Source of the DNA: Planctomycetota bacterium
GTDB lineage: Bacteria > Planctomycetota > UBA1135 > UBA2386
Direction of reading: 5' to 3'
DNA: 53,052 bases
Assembly (NCBI GenBank): GCA_016235155.1
Contig: JACRLW010000019.1
Span: forward strand, 1 to 53,052
Under the pieces are notes generated by a model. The model saw only the letters and a program-made list of their open reading frames with translations. It was not told the DNA's origin and did no database searches. This document shows positions 36,922 to 45,838 of the stretch, in pieces; position 1 is the first letter of the stretch; each line of letters opens with the position of its first letter. The translations under genes were made by a program, and so were the position numbers.

Positions 36922-39900
36922 GGTCGACCCTCGTCGCGCTCGCGGCGTTCGCGCTGCTCACCGCCCCTCGCGCTCAGGACGATCCCGCGACGAAGGTCGC
37001 CGAACTCCTGCTCGAGGCGCAGATCCCCGCGCGCGACGCGCCCGATGCGCTCGTGCAGGCACTGCTCGCCGGCGCACGCGAACACGCCAGGAGCCCGCTC
37101 GCCGAGTCGCTCGTCGTCGCGGCCGCTTCGACGTTCGACGATCTCGACGATCCCGCCGTCGCGATCGACGCCCTGCAGGCATTGCTCGCCGCGTCGCCTC
37201 ACGGCCTCGCGCGCCGCGCCGCCGAACGCGGACTCCGGGCGTTGCTCGTCGAGACCGGTCGCCGCGCGGCGGCGGACGCGATCGATGCCGAGCGTGGCAG
37301 CGCGACGTCGCTCCTCGTCGTCGGCCCCTTCGGTGACGACGGCGATCACTTCCTCGACCAGCGCTTCGCGCCCGACCTCGCGTTCCCCTCGCCCGGCGAG
37401 GAACTCCCCGGGCGCTTCGGTCCCGTCGCGCCCTACGTCGTGCGACGCGGCGCGCGTCAGGCCGCGCTCGATCTGAAGCGCCCGGGCGACGGACGCAACG
37501 GCTGCTTCTACGCGCTGCATCAGGTCTCGGCCGAACGCGACCTCGCCGCGTGGCTCGAGGTGACCTGCGCGAGCGCCTGGCGTGCAACGGTCCGCGGCGA
37601 AGTCGTGCGCGAGATCCGCCGCCCCGCGGAGCGCGGTCCGCTGCGCACCTACGTCCCGGTGCGACTCGCCGCCGGCGTCAACCACGTGGTGATCAAGACC
37701 GGACTCGCGGACCAGACCGGCCTCGCGCTGCGCTTCGTCGACGCGCGCGGCGAGCCGGTCGCGGGTGTCGTCGAACTCCCGGCCGATCGCCGCCACGAAC
37801 CAGGCCGCAGCGTGATCGACGCCGCGATCCAGATCCCGCCCGCGTTCGACGACGGCCTGAGTGCTCTGGTGCGCGCCGCGTCGGTCGACGGGAAGCTCGC
37901 GACCACGGTCGCGCTCGCCGCGGCGCTCGAGTGCGGCCGCGCATCGGATCCCGACCGCGCGACCGCTCTGCTCTTCGCCGTCGCCGCGGAACCGCCGCAG
38001 GACCCGCGCCTCGAACTCGCCCTTGCCGCGGCGTGGCGAGCCTGCCCCGACGTGCCCGCCGACTTCAAGGACGGCAACGCGCGGCGCCATCTCGAACGCG
38101 CCGCGGCCGCGCTGCCCGAGCATTCGCACGCGCAGCTCGCGTCCGCCGAACTCCTGCGCGGCGACGACCGCATCGAGGACTCGATCCGGCTGCTGGAGTC
38201 CGTCGAACGCGCGGGCCGCGCCGGCCGCCGCACGCAGGCGCGCCTCGCCGCGCTCCGCCAGCAACTCGGCGACGACGGCGCCGCCGAACGCGGGATGACG
38301 GCGTGGCTCGCCGCGCATCCGCGCGACGAATCGGTGCGGCGCGAACTCGCGCGACGCCGCGCCGACCGCGGCGATCGCGCGGGTGCTCTCGCCTTGCTCG
38401 AAGAGGGCCTGACCCTCGCCCCCGGCCATCCCGCGCTCGCCCGTCACGCGAAGGGCTTCGCGGTGGAACTCGGACGCCGCGACCGTGCGCTCGCCCTGCT
38501 CGACCTCGCGGTCGCCGACGATCCGGATTCGATCGACGCGCTCCGCGAACGCGCGGCGGCGTTGCGGCAACTCGCCGATCGCGACGCGGCGCGCGCCGTC
38601 GCCGAGCGCATCGCCGCGCACGAGCACGCCGGGCCCGAAGTGCTGCGCGAACTCGGCGGCGTCGCGTTCCGCGACGGCGACGACGCGCGGGCGCGCGAAC
38701 GGTTCGGCCGCTGCATCGCGCTGCGACCGTCGGCGTCCCTCGATCTCCTGCGCACGCTCGCGCGGCTCGACGGCGCGAGCGAGGACTTCCCGCATCTCGC
38801 GCGCTTCCGCACCGATGCGGCGGCGATCGACGCGCTCGTCACGGGCTACACGCCAGGGCCGCGCGACTCCGCCGCGCCGTCGACGCTCGTGCTCGATCGC
38901 ATGGTCGTCGAGTTCCTCGCCGACGGCGGGCACATCGAAGAGGTGCAGCAGCTCCGCCGCATCAACGACCTGCAAGGCGTCGAGGCGCACGAAGAAGCCG
39001 GCGACGCGGCGTCCGCCGCCGAGGTGCTGCGCCTGCGCACGATCGAGAAGGACGGCACGAGCTACGTGCCGCACAGGGTCGGCGGGACCTTCGCGATGCC
39101 GCGCCTCGAACCGGGCGCCTTCGTCGAGTCGTCGTGGCGGCGTTTCGTCGAGTCTCCCGACGGCGGGCCGTGGCGCGGACCCGACTTCACGTTCCAGAGC
39201 GCGGACGAGCCCTACGTCCACAGCGAGCTGATCGTGATCCTCCCCGAGGGGGCGCGCGGCGGACTCGAGATGCGCAACCTCGACGCCCGCGCCGAGCGGA
39301 TCGAACTCGACGACGGCCGCGTCGCGCTGCGGCTGGCGGTCGACGATGCGCCGCGCCTCCCGCAGGAACGCCTCACGCCGCCGAGCGAGTCGCTCGTGCC
39401 GACGGCGGCGTTCGGCGAGGACGACACGCACGACGGCTACGCGCGTCTCGTGCGCGCGATGGCGCCGCAGCGCACGAGAGTCACGCCGCCCGTCCGCGAG
39501 CGCGCCGAGGCACTCGTCGCCGGACTCGACGGCGACGTCGCGAAGATCCGCGCGATCCACGCCTTCGTCCACGAGCACGTCAGCGGCGACGCGAACGCCG
39601 ACGCCACAGCGACGCTGCTGCGCCGCCAGGGCTCGCGCTTCTTCCTCGAGGTCGCCTTGCTCGACGCCGCGGGGATCTTGCTCAACCACGCCGTCGTCGA
39701 GCCGCTCGCGCCCGCCTTCGCGGACGACACGCCGTCGTTGTTCCTCGGCGACGAGATGCCGCAGGTCCCCGCCGTCGAAGTGCTGCCGCGCGACGGCGCT
39801 CCGCTCTGGCTGTTCGCCGACACCCCGCGCTACGCACCGCTCGGCTTCGTGCCCGCACAGCGCGGCGGCGCGACCCTGCTGCGCGTCGACAGCGGAACGC

Positions 39901-40565
39901 TCGAGCGCGTGCCGCCGGCGTCGGGTCGCGCGCCCGGTTGGACCGCACGCGGCACGCTCGCGCTCGCGGCGGACGACTCCGCGGAACTCGACGCGGAGCT
40001 CGAGCTCGGCGACGCGCAGGGTCTCGCCTTCGCGCAGCAGGTGCGCGACCTCGACCGCAACCGCCGTGGACTCGTCGCCCGCAATCTCGCCGGTCAGGTC
40101 TTCGCCGGCTGGACCGTGCGAAGGGCTGAAATCGTCGATCCCGCTCCGGGCGAGTCCTTCCGCGTCCGCGTGCGGTGTCTGCGCCGCGGCGCGATCGAGA
40201 CCTCCGGCGAACGCCGGCAGTTCGCGTTTCCGCTGCCACCCTCGAACCTGTTCCGGCGCTTCGGCGATCAGGGCGCGCGCACGCTGCCGCTGCGCGTCGC
40301 GGCGCTCGAAGTGCAGGACTGGGAGCTGCGCATCGCGCCACCGGAGGGTTCGCGTTGGCGCTCGCTGCCCGACGACGTCGCGTTCGGCACCGACGCGCTC
40401 GACTACGCGCTCCGCTGGCGCGTCGACGGCGACGCCGTCGTGTTGCAGCGCCGCGTCGCCGTGCGACCCGCCGCGATCGAGCCGGGTCGCTTCGAGACCT
40501 GGGTCCACGCCCTCACCCGCGCCGATCGCGCCGAGGAGGCGCGGGCCGAACTCGCCGCGCGGTGA
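36918..40565 (+). CDS. Exported TPR + DUF3857-like paralogue with lost transglutaminase cysteine
   Basis: A 1215-residue protein, ATG overlapping the previous stop. Signal peptide MRSTLVALAAFALLTAPRAQ. Long TPR region to about 640, then a DUF3857-like beta region (RTIEKDGTSYVPHRVGGTFA). Where the first protein has GDCKDKA, this one has RRQGSRFFLEVALLDAAGI: Gly-Ser-Arg replaces Gly-Asp-Cys (about 904-906), so the nucleophile is gone. The C-terminal 250 residues (beta-rich, for example SAELDAELELGDAQGLAFAQ) remain similar in layout. It is probably a non-catalytic partner of the first protein, which explains the translational coupling, though neither association nor activity is shown. Confidence 0.8.
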   Translation: MRSTLVALAAFALLTAPRAQDDPATKVAELLLEAQIPARDAPDALVQALLAGAREHARSPLAESLVVAAASTFDDLDDPAVAIDALQALLAASPHGLARRAAERGLRALLVETGRRAAADAIDAERGSATSLLVVGPFGDDGDHFLDQRFAPDLAFPSPGEELPGRFGPVAPYVVRRGARQAALDLKRPGDGRNGCFYALHQVSAERDLAAWLEVTCASAWRATVRGEVVREIRRPAERGPLRTYVPVRLAAGVNHVVIKTGLADQTGLALRFVDARGEPVAGVVELPADRRHEPGRSVIDAAIQIPPAFDDGLSALVRAASVDGKLATTVALAAALECGRASDPDRATALLFAVAAEPPQDPRLELALAAAWRACPDVPADFKDGNARRHLERAAAALPEHSHAQLASAELLRGDDRIEDSIRLLESVERAGRAGRRTQARLAALRQQLGDDGAAERGMTAWLAAHPRDESVRRELARRRADRGDRAGALALLEEGLTLAPGHPALARHAKGFAVELGRRDRALALLDLAVADDPDSIDALRERAAALRQLADRDAARAVAERIAAHEHAGPEVLRELGGVAFRDGDDARARERFGRCIALRPSASLDLLRTLARLDGASEDFPHLARFRTDAAAIDALVTGYTPGPRDSAAPSTLVLDRMVVEFLADGGHIEEVQQLRRINDLQGVEAHEEAGDAASAAEVLRLRTIEKDGTSYVPHRVGGTFAMPRLEPGAFVESSWRRFVESPDGGPWRGPDFTFQSADEPYVHSELIVILPEGARGGLEMRNLDARAERIELDDGRVALRLAVDDAPRLPQERLTPPSESLVPTAAFGEDDTHDGYARLVRAMAPQRTRVTPPVRERAEALVAGLDGDVAKIRAIHAFVHEHVSGDANADATATLLRRQGSRFFLEVALLDAAGILLNHAVVEPLAPAFADDTPSLFLGDEMPQVPAVEVLPRDGAPLWLFADTPRYAPLGFVPAQRGGATLLRVDSGTLERVPPASGRAPGWTARGTLALAADDSAELDAELELGDAQGLAFAQQVRDLDRNRRGLVARNLAGQVFAGWTVRRAEIVDPAPGESFRVRVRCLRRGAIETSGERRQFAFPLPPSNLFRRFGDQGARTLPLRVAALEVQDWELRIAPPEGSRWRSLPDDVAFGTDALDYALRWRVDGDAVVLQRRVAVRPAAIEPGRFETWVHALTRADRAEEARAELAAR

Positions 40566-40569
40566 GTCG

Positions 40570-40586
40570 AGCCCGAGCTCAGGGCT
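40570..40586. terminator. Short hairpin between convergent genes
   Basis: AGCCC (40570-40574) and GGGCT (40582-40586) form a five-base stem around a 7-base loop containing the palindrome GAGCTC. It lies between the stop of the second TPR gene and the stop of the opposite membrane protein gene. There is no T tract, so terminator function is only a suggestion from position. Confidence 0.25.
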
Positions 40587-42969
40587 GCTTCACGACCGCG
40601 ATGTCGTGGCGCTCGGACTCCGCGCCCGAGGTGTCGACGAGCGTGAGCTTCGTGTCGGGCGCGGCGTCGGTCATCGGCACGGTGATCACACCGGCGACGA
40701 CGTCGAGCGGGACACTGCTGCCGTCGGGCTTGATGAGCGTCACCTTCACAGCACCGCTACCGAGCTTGACCAGCACCGGAGCTCCGCCGGCGACGCCGGT
40801 GCCCGGTCCATCGAAGCCGGCCGCGCGGTACTCCGCGACGTAGTCGGGGAACCAACGGTGGAGGAAGTTGAAGCGGTAGAGCCCGTAGGTGACGCCCGCG
40901 AGCAGGAGCAGCGCGAAGAGCAACCGCGGCCAGAGGCTCTTCTTCGGTGCATAGGGATCGACGAGCGATCGCTCCGCGCCCTTGGGCAGCTTCCCGAGTT
41001 CGGTCAATGATCCGCCGAGCGGGATGTTGACCTTCGTCAGCGCGTTCACCGCCCAGCCGTTCGCGTCGAGGATCGGACCGAGGTTCCGCTGACGCAGCTT
41101 GAGCCACGCGATCATCATCGACGGGCCGGACACCGCGAGCAGCACGCCGAGGAGACCGACCGGGACCCAGGGCCCCATGCCGGCGAAGACCGCGATCACG
41201 GTGCCGACGATGCCGGTGATGCCGCTGATGGCGACGCTGAACAACGCGACGACGCTCGGGTCGAACTTCTTCGGCGGCGCCGCCGCCTTGCCGGTCGCGG
41301 CCGCGTCGCCGACGGTTCCCGCCGCCGCGACGAGCTTCTCGTTCGACGCCGAGTCGGCGGCCGCCGCGCGCTTCGCGACCTGCTCCTCGATCCAGCGCAT
41401 CAGCTTCTTGTAGGGCGACCAGAACGCCTGACCGATGCTGATCGGGTTGTCGATGATCTTCGTGACCGTCGCGTTCCAGTCGCGCCCGTTGCGGTCGTAG
41501 AAGATCCCGTTGCGGCCGACGAAGAGGTTGTCACTGTCGCCGGCGGTGAACGCGCAGGCGACGGTCATCTTTGCCCCGCCTGGACGCGTGCAGTCGACGT
41601 AGGCGAGGTAGGTCTTCGCCATCGCCGCGAGGGCGCCGTGCTTGCCGGCGTCGGTGACGTGGAAGGTGAGATCGCAGGTGCGGCCGTCGAAGTGCAGCGT
41701 GCCCGCCTGGAAGATCGCCCCGCGCCGCGCATAGAAGTCGGTGAAGGCGACGTAGTTGTTCAGCAGCTTGTGCAGATCGCGGTGCAAGCGCGTGAGCTTC
41801 TCGACCTGCGCGATGCCGTCGATCTCGCCCGCGACCGCGGCGTCGGCGTCGGTCGCGGCGCACAGCTTTGCCTTCGCCCCGCTGGCGAGGATCGCGCGCA
41901 CGCGTTCGATGCCGAGCTTCTCGATCGTTCCGCCGGTCTTGGCGGCGGTCCAGGTCCGATACGCGGCGAGCTTCGCGCAGGTCGCGGTCCACTCCGCCTC
42001 GGTCAGGGAGAGCTTGCCCTTGCAGCACGCGTCGCGGAACGCGGCGATGCGCGACTCCCACGCCGGATTGAGCCCGTCGGCGAGCGGCAGCGCCTTGTTC
42101 GCTTCGATCATCGCGAGGGGGAAGTGGGCGACCTCGCCGGCGGTGATCGAGAGGTCCTTCGCCGAGATCTCGAGGTACGCGGTCTCTTCGCGGTTCAACG
42201 CTTGGAGCGCGCGCGGGTCGAAGGCGGCGAGACGACAGCGACCGAAGAAGTCGTCGACCTTCGCGCGCACCGACTCGAGCGCCGCGCCGGCGACTTGGGT
42301 GTCGGCGCCGAAGGGCAGCAAGGCGACGCCCCCGCTCTCGCCGGTCTTCCTCCACTCCGCGTAGGCCGCGCAATCGGCGAAGAACGCGTCGATCTTGCTT
42401 CGATCGATCCCCGGCCGACCCGATCGGTCGGGAGCACCGCCCAGGCAATCGACGATCTCCGTCGCGACCTGCCGGCTCGCGGCATCCTCGATCGTGTCCG
42501 GCGGCACGATGCCGTCGCCGTTGTGCTCCGCGGTCGCGAACATGCTCGCGAACTGCATCGCGTCGTCGACGGTCACGACTGCCGCCTCGGCCTTCTTCAG
42601 TCCCCTCAGCAGGCGTTGCGCCGACGCGAGCAAGCCCTTGCCTTCCGGCGTGTCGGTCCGCAGGTTCGCGAGCGCGACGCCGTCGGTCTCGGCGACGAGC
42701 GCATCGGCGTCCTTCAGCACCAGCGCGAGCCATCTGGTCGCGGCGATCAGTTCCGGCGGGCGGACGTGGCCGTCGCCGTCGGTGTCGAGCAGGGCGAGGG
42801 TCCGCTCGTCGAACTCGAGGCCCTTGGTCGGACAGCTCAGCGCGACCCAGAGTTTCTGGTCGAGCCGTTCGAGATGGAGGATGTCGGAGCCGCGATCGAG
42901 GCGGACCTGGTCGACGCCGCCGGCGCGGTAGAAACGCCAGCGGTGCGCGGATGCGGATTGGGTGGCCAT
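40579..42969 (-). CDS. Large membrane protein with N-terminal EF-hand loops, function unknown
   Basis: From ATG 42969 (alternative 42990) the protein is about 796 residues. FYRAGGVDQVRLDRGSDIL at the N-terminus is followed by LLDTDGDGHVRPPELIAA and TAEHNGDGIVPPDTIEDA, two EF-hand-like loops. A long soluble helical part continues to about residue 575. Hydrophobic helices follow: VALFSVAISGITGIVGTVIA, VPVGLLGVLLAVSGPSMMIA and LLFALLLLAGVTYGLYRF. A C-terminal beta-rich domain of about 110 residues ends at HDIAVVKQP. No signal peptide is apparent. I recognise it as a type of uncharacterised protein seen in planctomycetes and relatives, but with no assigned role. Convergent with the TPR pair across 13 bases. 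Confidence 0.75.
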   Translation of the reverse strand: MATQSASAHRWRFYRAGGVDQVRLDRGSDILHLERLDQKLWVALSCPTKGLEFDERTLALLDTDGDGHVRPPELIAATRWLALVLKDADALVAETDGVALANLRTDTPEGKGLLASAQRLLRGLKKAEAAVVTVDDAMQFASMFATAEHNGDGIVPPDTIEDAASRQVATEIVDCLGGAPDRSGRPGIDRSKIDAFFADCAAYAEWRKTGESGGVALLPFGADTQVAGAALESVRAKVDDFFGRCRLAAFDPRALQALNREETAYLEISAKDLSITAGEVAHFPLAMIEANKALPLADGLNPAWESRIAAFRDACCKGKLSLTEAEWTATCAKLAAYRTWTAAKTGGTIEKLGIERVRAILASGAKAKLCAATDADAAVAGEIDGIAQVEKLTRLHRDLHKLLNNYVAFTDFYARRGAIFQAGTLHFDGRTCDLTFHVTDAGKHGALAAMAKTYLAYVDCTRPGGAKMTVACAFTAGDSDNLFVGRNGIFYDRNGRDWNATVTKIIDNPISIGQAFWSPYKKLMRWIEEQVAKRAAAADSASNEKLVAAAGTVGDAAATGKAAAPPKKFDPSVVALFSVAISGITGIVGTVIAVFAGMGPWVPVGLLGVLLAVSGPSMMIAWLKLRQRNLGPILDANGWAVNALTKVNIPLGGSLTELGKLPKGAERSLVDPYAPKKSLWPRLLFALLLLAGVTYGLYRFNFLHRWFPDYVAEYRAAGFDGPGTGVAGGAPVLVKLGSGAVKVTLIKPDGSSVPLDVVAGVITVPMTDAAPDTKLTLVDTSGAESERHDIAVVKQP

Positions 42970-43204
42970 GGCGAAAGGGGCGGGGAGCATGCGACCGGGA
43001 CCGCCGGATTTCGAGGAGGCTCCCCCGCGACGACGAAGCGACGCGGGCGGCCGTTGGGACCGGGATCGCGTTGCCCGCCGGGGCGGTGAGTCGCCGGCCG
43101 CGCGCCGCCGTGGAGTTCTCACGGTGAGTCAGGTCGTGCACGAGGCATCGACGTTGGTGTATGCCGTCGCATGCGACGCCGCGGGCCGGCTCGCGATCCA
43201 ACGC

Positions 43205-44320
43205 ATGCGCCGCTCCCGTCTCGCTCCCATCGTCGTCGCGCTGTTCGCGATCACGCTGAGCCCCGCGTTGCGCGCCCAGGTCCTGGTCGCCGACGCCGCC
43301 TTCGAACGCAGTCCCGACGAAGTCATCGCCGCCGCGCTGCCGCGGCTGCGCGCGCTGCTGCTCGACGGCATCGCGCAGAAGGAGCCCTCGGCGAACATCT
43401 GGTCACGCGAACCGGGCGCGACGGTCTTCGACGGCAGCTACGACTGGCACTCGTGCATCGCAGCGCACTGGGCGGCCTTGTGCATGGCGCGCGTGACCGG
43501 CGACGTGGAGCTCCGCGACGTCGTGCTCGCGCGCCTCACGCCCGAGGCCATGGCGAAGGAACGCGCGCTGTTCGCGCGGGTCGATGCCGCCACACCAGCC
43601 GAGGCGAGCGCGACCGCCCGACCGCGCGCCGGCAACGCGCGGAGCTTCTTCATGCCGTACGCCGATGCGTGGCTCCTGATGCTCGTGGCGGAGCTCGCGC
43701 ACGCAAAAGGCCGCGACGACGACGCGCTGCGCGCGTTGCGCGTCGAAACCGAGCTGCGCCTGCTCGGTTGGGCGGAGGCCCAGGAACTGCCCGATCTCGC
43801 CGCGGGGAAGCGCCGCGCGACGGCGGCGTTCCGCGGCGACTACCGCGCGTGGCTGTTCCCGATCCTCGCGCTCCAACTCGCGGGAACGGTGAGCGAGGAC
43901 GGTGCAGCCCGGTTGACCGCGCTGCTGCGCGTGCGGCTGGCGCCGCATCGCGACCTGCTCGCCGCGCAGACCGCGCACCAGAACGCCGACTTCCTCGACG
44001 TCCGTGCGCTGCACGCTCTCGTCGAGCGGCTCGATCCCGGAATCGAAGCCAAGGTCGCCTTCGCCGTGTCCGCGGAGTTCGGCCCCCTGCCGGAGTCGGT
44101 CCGCATCTCCGACTGCCACGTGCTCGGCCGCGAGCTCAGCGCGATCTGGCCGCTCGCCGCCGACGGCGTGGCCGACGACCAGGCCCTCGCCGCGTTCTCG
44201 ACGCGCACCGCGGAGTTGCTCCGCCGCACGGATCTGTGGGCCGACGACTTCAAGGTCGTCTCGCACTGGGTCCCACAGTTCGTCTGGATGGGGATCTGGC
44301 TCTCGCGCGGGCGGCCGTGA
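43205..44320 (+). CDS. Exported DUF2891-like protein
   Basis: A 371-residue protein starting at ATG 43205 with signal peptide MRRSRLAPIVVALFAITLSP, cleaved near LRAQ. DGSYDWHSCIAAHWAALCMA matches the (D/Y)-DWHS-x-x-x-x-HW signature of DUF2891, and the helical layout and length agree. The region PLPESVRISDCHVLGRELSA is a further conserved block. DUF2891 proteins have an alpha-barrel appearance like glycan-processing enzymes, but no activity is established. The sulfatase gene begins one base after its stop, so the pair may act on a sulfated polysaccharide; that is inference. Confidence 0.75.
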   Translation: MRRSRLAPIVVALFAITLSPALRAQVLVADAAFERSPDEVIAAALPRLRALLLDGIAQKEPSANIWSREPGATVFDGSYDWHSCIAAHWAALCMARVTGDVELRDVVLARLTPEAMAKERALFARVDAATPAEASATARPRAGNARSFFMPYADAWLLMLVAELAHAKGRDDDALRALRVETELRLLGWAEAQELPDLAAGKRRATAAFRGDYRAWLFPILALQLAGTVSEDGAARLTALLRVRLAPHRDLLAAQTAHQNADFLDVRALHALVERLDPGIEAKVAFAVSAEFGPLPESVRISDCHVLGRELSAIWPLAADGVADDQALAAFSTRTAELLRRTDLWADDFKVVSHWVPQFVWMGIWLSRGRP

Positions 44321-44321
44321 C

Positions 44322-45704
44322 GTGACGCGGGCGCGCGCCGTCCTGTTCGTCGCGTTGGCGCTCGTCGTCGGCGCGTGCGCGGCTCCTCGCCGTCCCAACC
44401 TGATCGTCGTGCTCGCCGACGACCTCGGCTTCGGCGACCTCTCGTGCTACGGACAGCGACGGTTCACGACGCCGCAGCTCGATCGCCTCGCGCGCGAGGG
44501 ACTGCGCTTCACCACTGCGTATGCCGGCAGCACGGTCTGCGCGCCGTCGCGCGCGACGCTGCTCACCGGGCGCCATACCGGCCACGTCTGGCAGCGCGCG
44601 AACGGACCGATCGCCTTCCGCGAGGATCCGGACGACCGCTGCATCGCCGCGACGCTTCGCGACGCCGGCTACCGCACCGCGCTGATCGGCAAGTCGGGAC
44701 TGTCGTGCGCGAGCACCGACGGCGCGCTCCCCAATCGGAAGGGCTTCGATCACTTCTTCGGCTTCGTCGACCACGTCGCGGCGCATCGCTACTACCCGAG
44801 CGCGTTGTGGCGCGACGGCGTCGAGCTGCACTACGACGACAACCACGGCGACCATGGTGCGGAGCACGCGAGCGAACTGTTCCTCGCCGACGCGCTGGAC
44901 TGGATCGACGCGAACCGCGACGCACCGTTCTTCCTGCTGCTCTCGCTGCAGCAGCCGCACGCGGATCTCGTCGCGCCCGCTCCCTGGCGCGCGCGTTTCG
45001 CCGGACGCTTCGACGAAGTCCCCCAGCACGACGAGTTCGCGCGCTTCTACCGCCACGAGCCGCAGCCGCGCGCGACCTTCGCCGCGATGGTCGCGCACCT
45101 CGACGACCAGGTCGGCCGGCTCGCGGCGCGCCTGCACGCGCTCGGGATCGACGACGACACGCTGCTCGTCTTCACCAGCGACAACGGCCCCCACGCCGAG
45201 GGCGGTCACGATCCCGCGTTCTTCGCCAGCAGCGGCGGACTGCGCGGCAAGAAGCGCGACCTCTACGAAGGCGGCCTGCGGGTGCCGTTGATCGCGCACT
45301 GGCCCGGCGTGATCGCGCCCGGCCGCACGAGCGATCACGTGCTCGCCTTCTGGGACCTGGCGCCGACCTTCTGCGAGCTCGCCGGCGCGCCGTCACCCGC
45401 GGACACCGACGGCATCTCGTTCGTCCCCGAGCTGCGCGGCGAGGGCGAGCAACGCACGCACGAGTCGTTGTACTGGGAGTTCTGGGAGCAGGGCGGCAAG
45501 CAGGCCGTGCGACTCGGCGACTGGAAGGGCGTGCGCCTCGGCGCGATCGCGGATCCGGACGGCCCGATCGCGCTCTTCGATCTGGCGCGCGATCCCGGTG
45601 AAACCGAGGACGTCGCCGCGCGGCATCCCGAGCTCGTCGCGCGCATCGCTGCCGTGATGGCGCGAGAGCACGTGCCGACGGAACGCTACGCGTTCTCGCG
45701 CTGA
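44322..45704 (+). CDS. Lipoprotein sulfatase (formylglycine-dependent)
   Basis: A GTG start (44322) gives 460 residues. MTRARAVLFVALALVVGAC ends in a lipobox VGAC, so the protein is probably lipid-anchored. RPNLIVVLADDLGFGDLSCYG binds the metal. CAPSRATLLTGRHTGHVW is the C-x-P-S-R sulfatase signature, in which Cys becomes formylglycine. GKSGLSCASTDGALPNRKGF and FTSDNGPHAEGG carry further active-site residues, and the KKRDLYEGGLRVPLIAHWPG block is typical. It should remove sulfate from an external substrate. No formylglycine-generating enzyme is in the window. Close spacing to the DUF2891 gene suggests a shared operon. Confidence 0.94.
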   Translation: MTRARAVLFVALALVVGACAAPRRPNLIVVLADDLGFGDLSCYGQRRFTTPQLDRLAREGLRFTTAYAGSTVCAPSRATLLTGRHTGHVWQRANGPIAFREDPDDRCIAATLRDAGYRTALIGKSGLSCASTDGALPNRKGFDHFFGFVDHVAAHRYYPSALWRDGVELHYDDNHGDHGAEHASELFLADALDWIDANRDAPFFLLLSLQQPHADLVAPAPWRARFAGRFDEVPQHDEFARFYRHEPQPRATFAAMVAHLDDQVGRLAARLHALGIDDDTLLVFTSDNGPHAEGGHDPAFFASSGGLRGKKRDLYEGGLRVPLIAHWPGVIAPGRTSDHVLAFWDLAPTFCELAGAPSPADTDGISFVPELRGEGEQRTHESLYWEFWEQGGKQAVRLGDWKGVRLGAIADPDGPIALFDLARDPGETEDVAARHPELVARIAAVMAREHVPTERYAFSR

Positions 45705-45838
45705 GTCTTCGGCCTCGGCGCGACGGCGTCGCGACCGGCGCACCCGCGACCGGCTGCGGCGCTCGCCGGGCCCTGGTGCGAGATCGACAGAGTCGCGAGA
45801 ACCGCGGTCTTCTTCATCGGAGGCGCAAGGCCGGCGGC

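Noticed and set aside
36411..40508. 1365-residue minus-strand open frame
   Set aside because: Antisense to the second TPR/DUF3857 gene; charged shadow composition without motifs.
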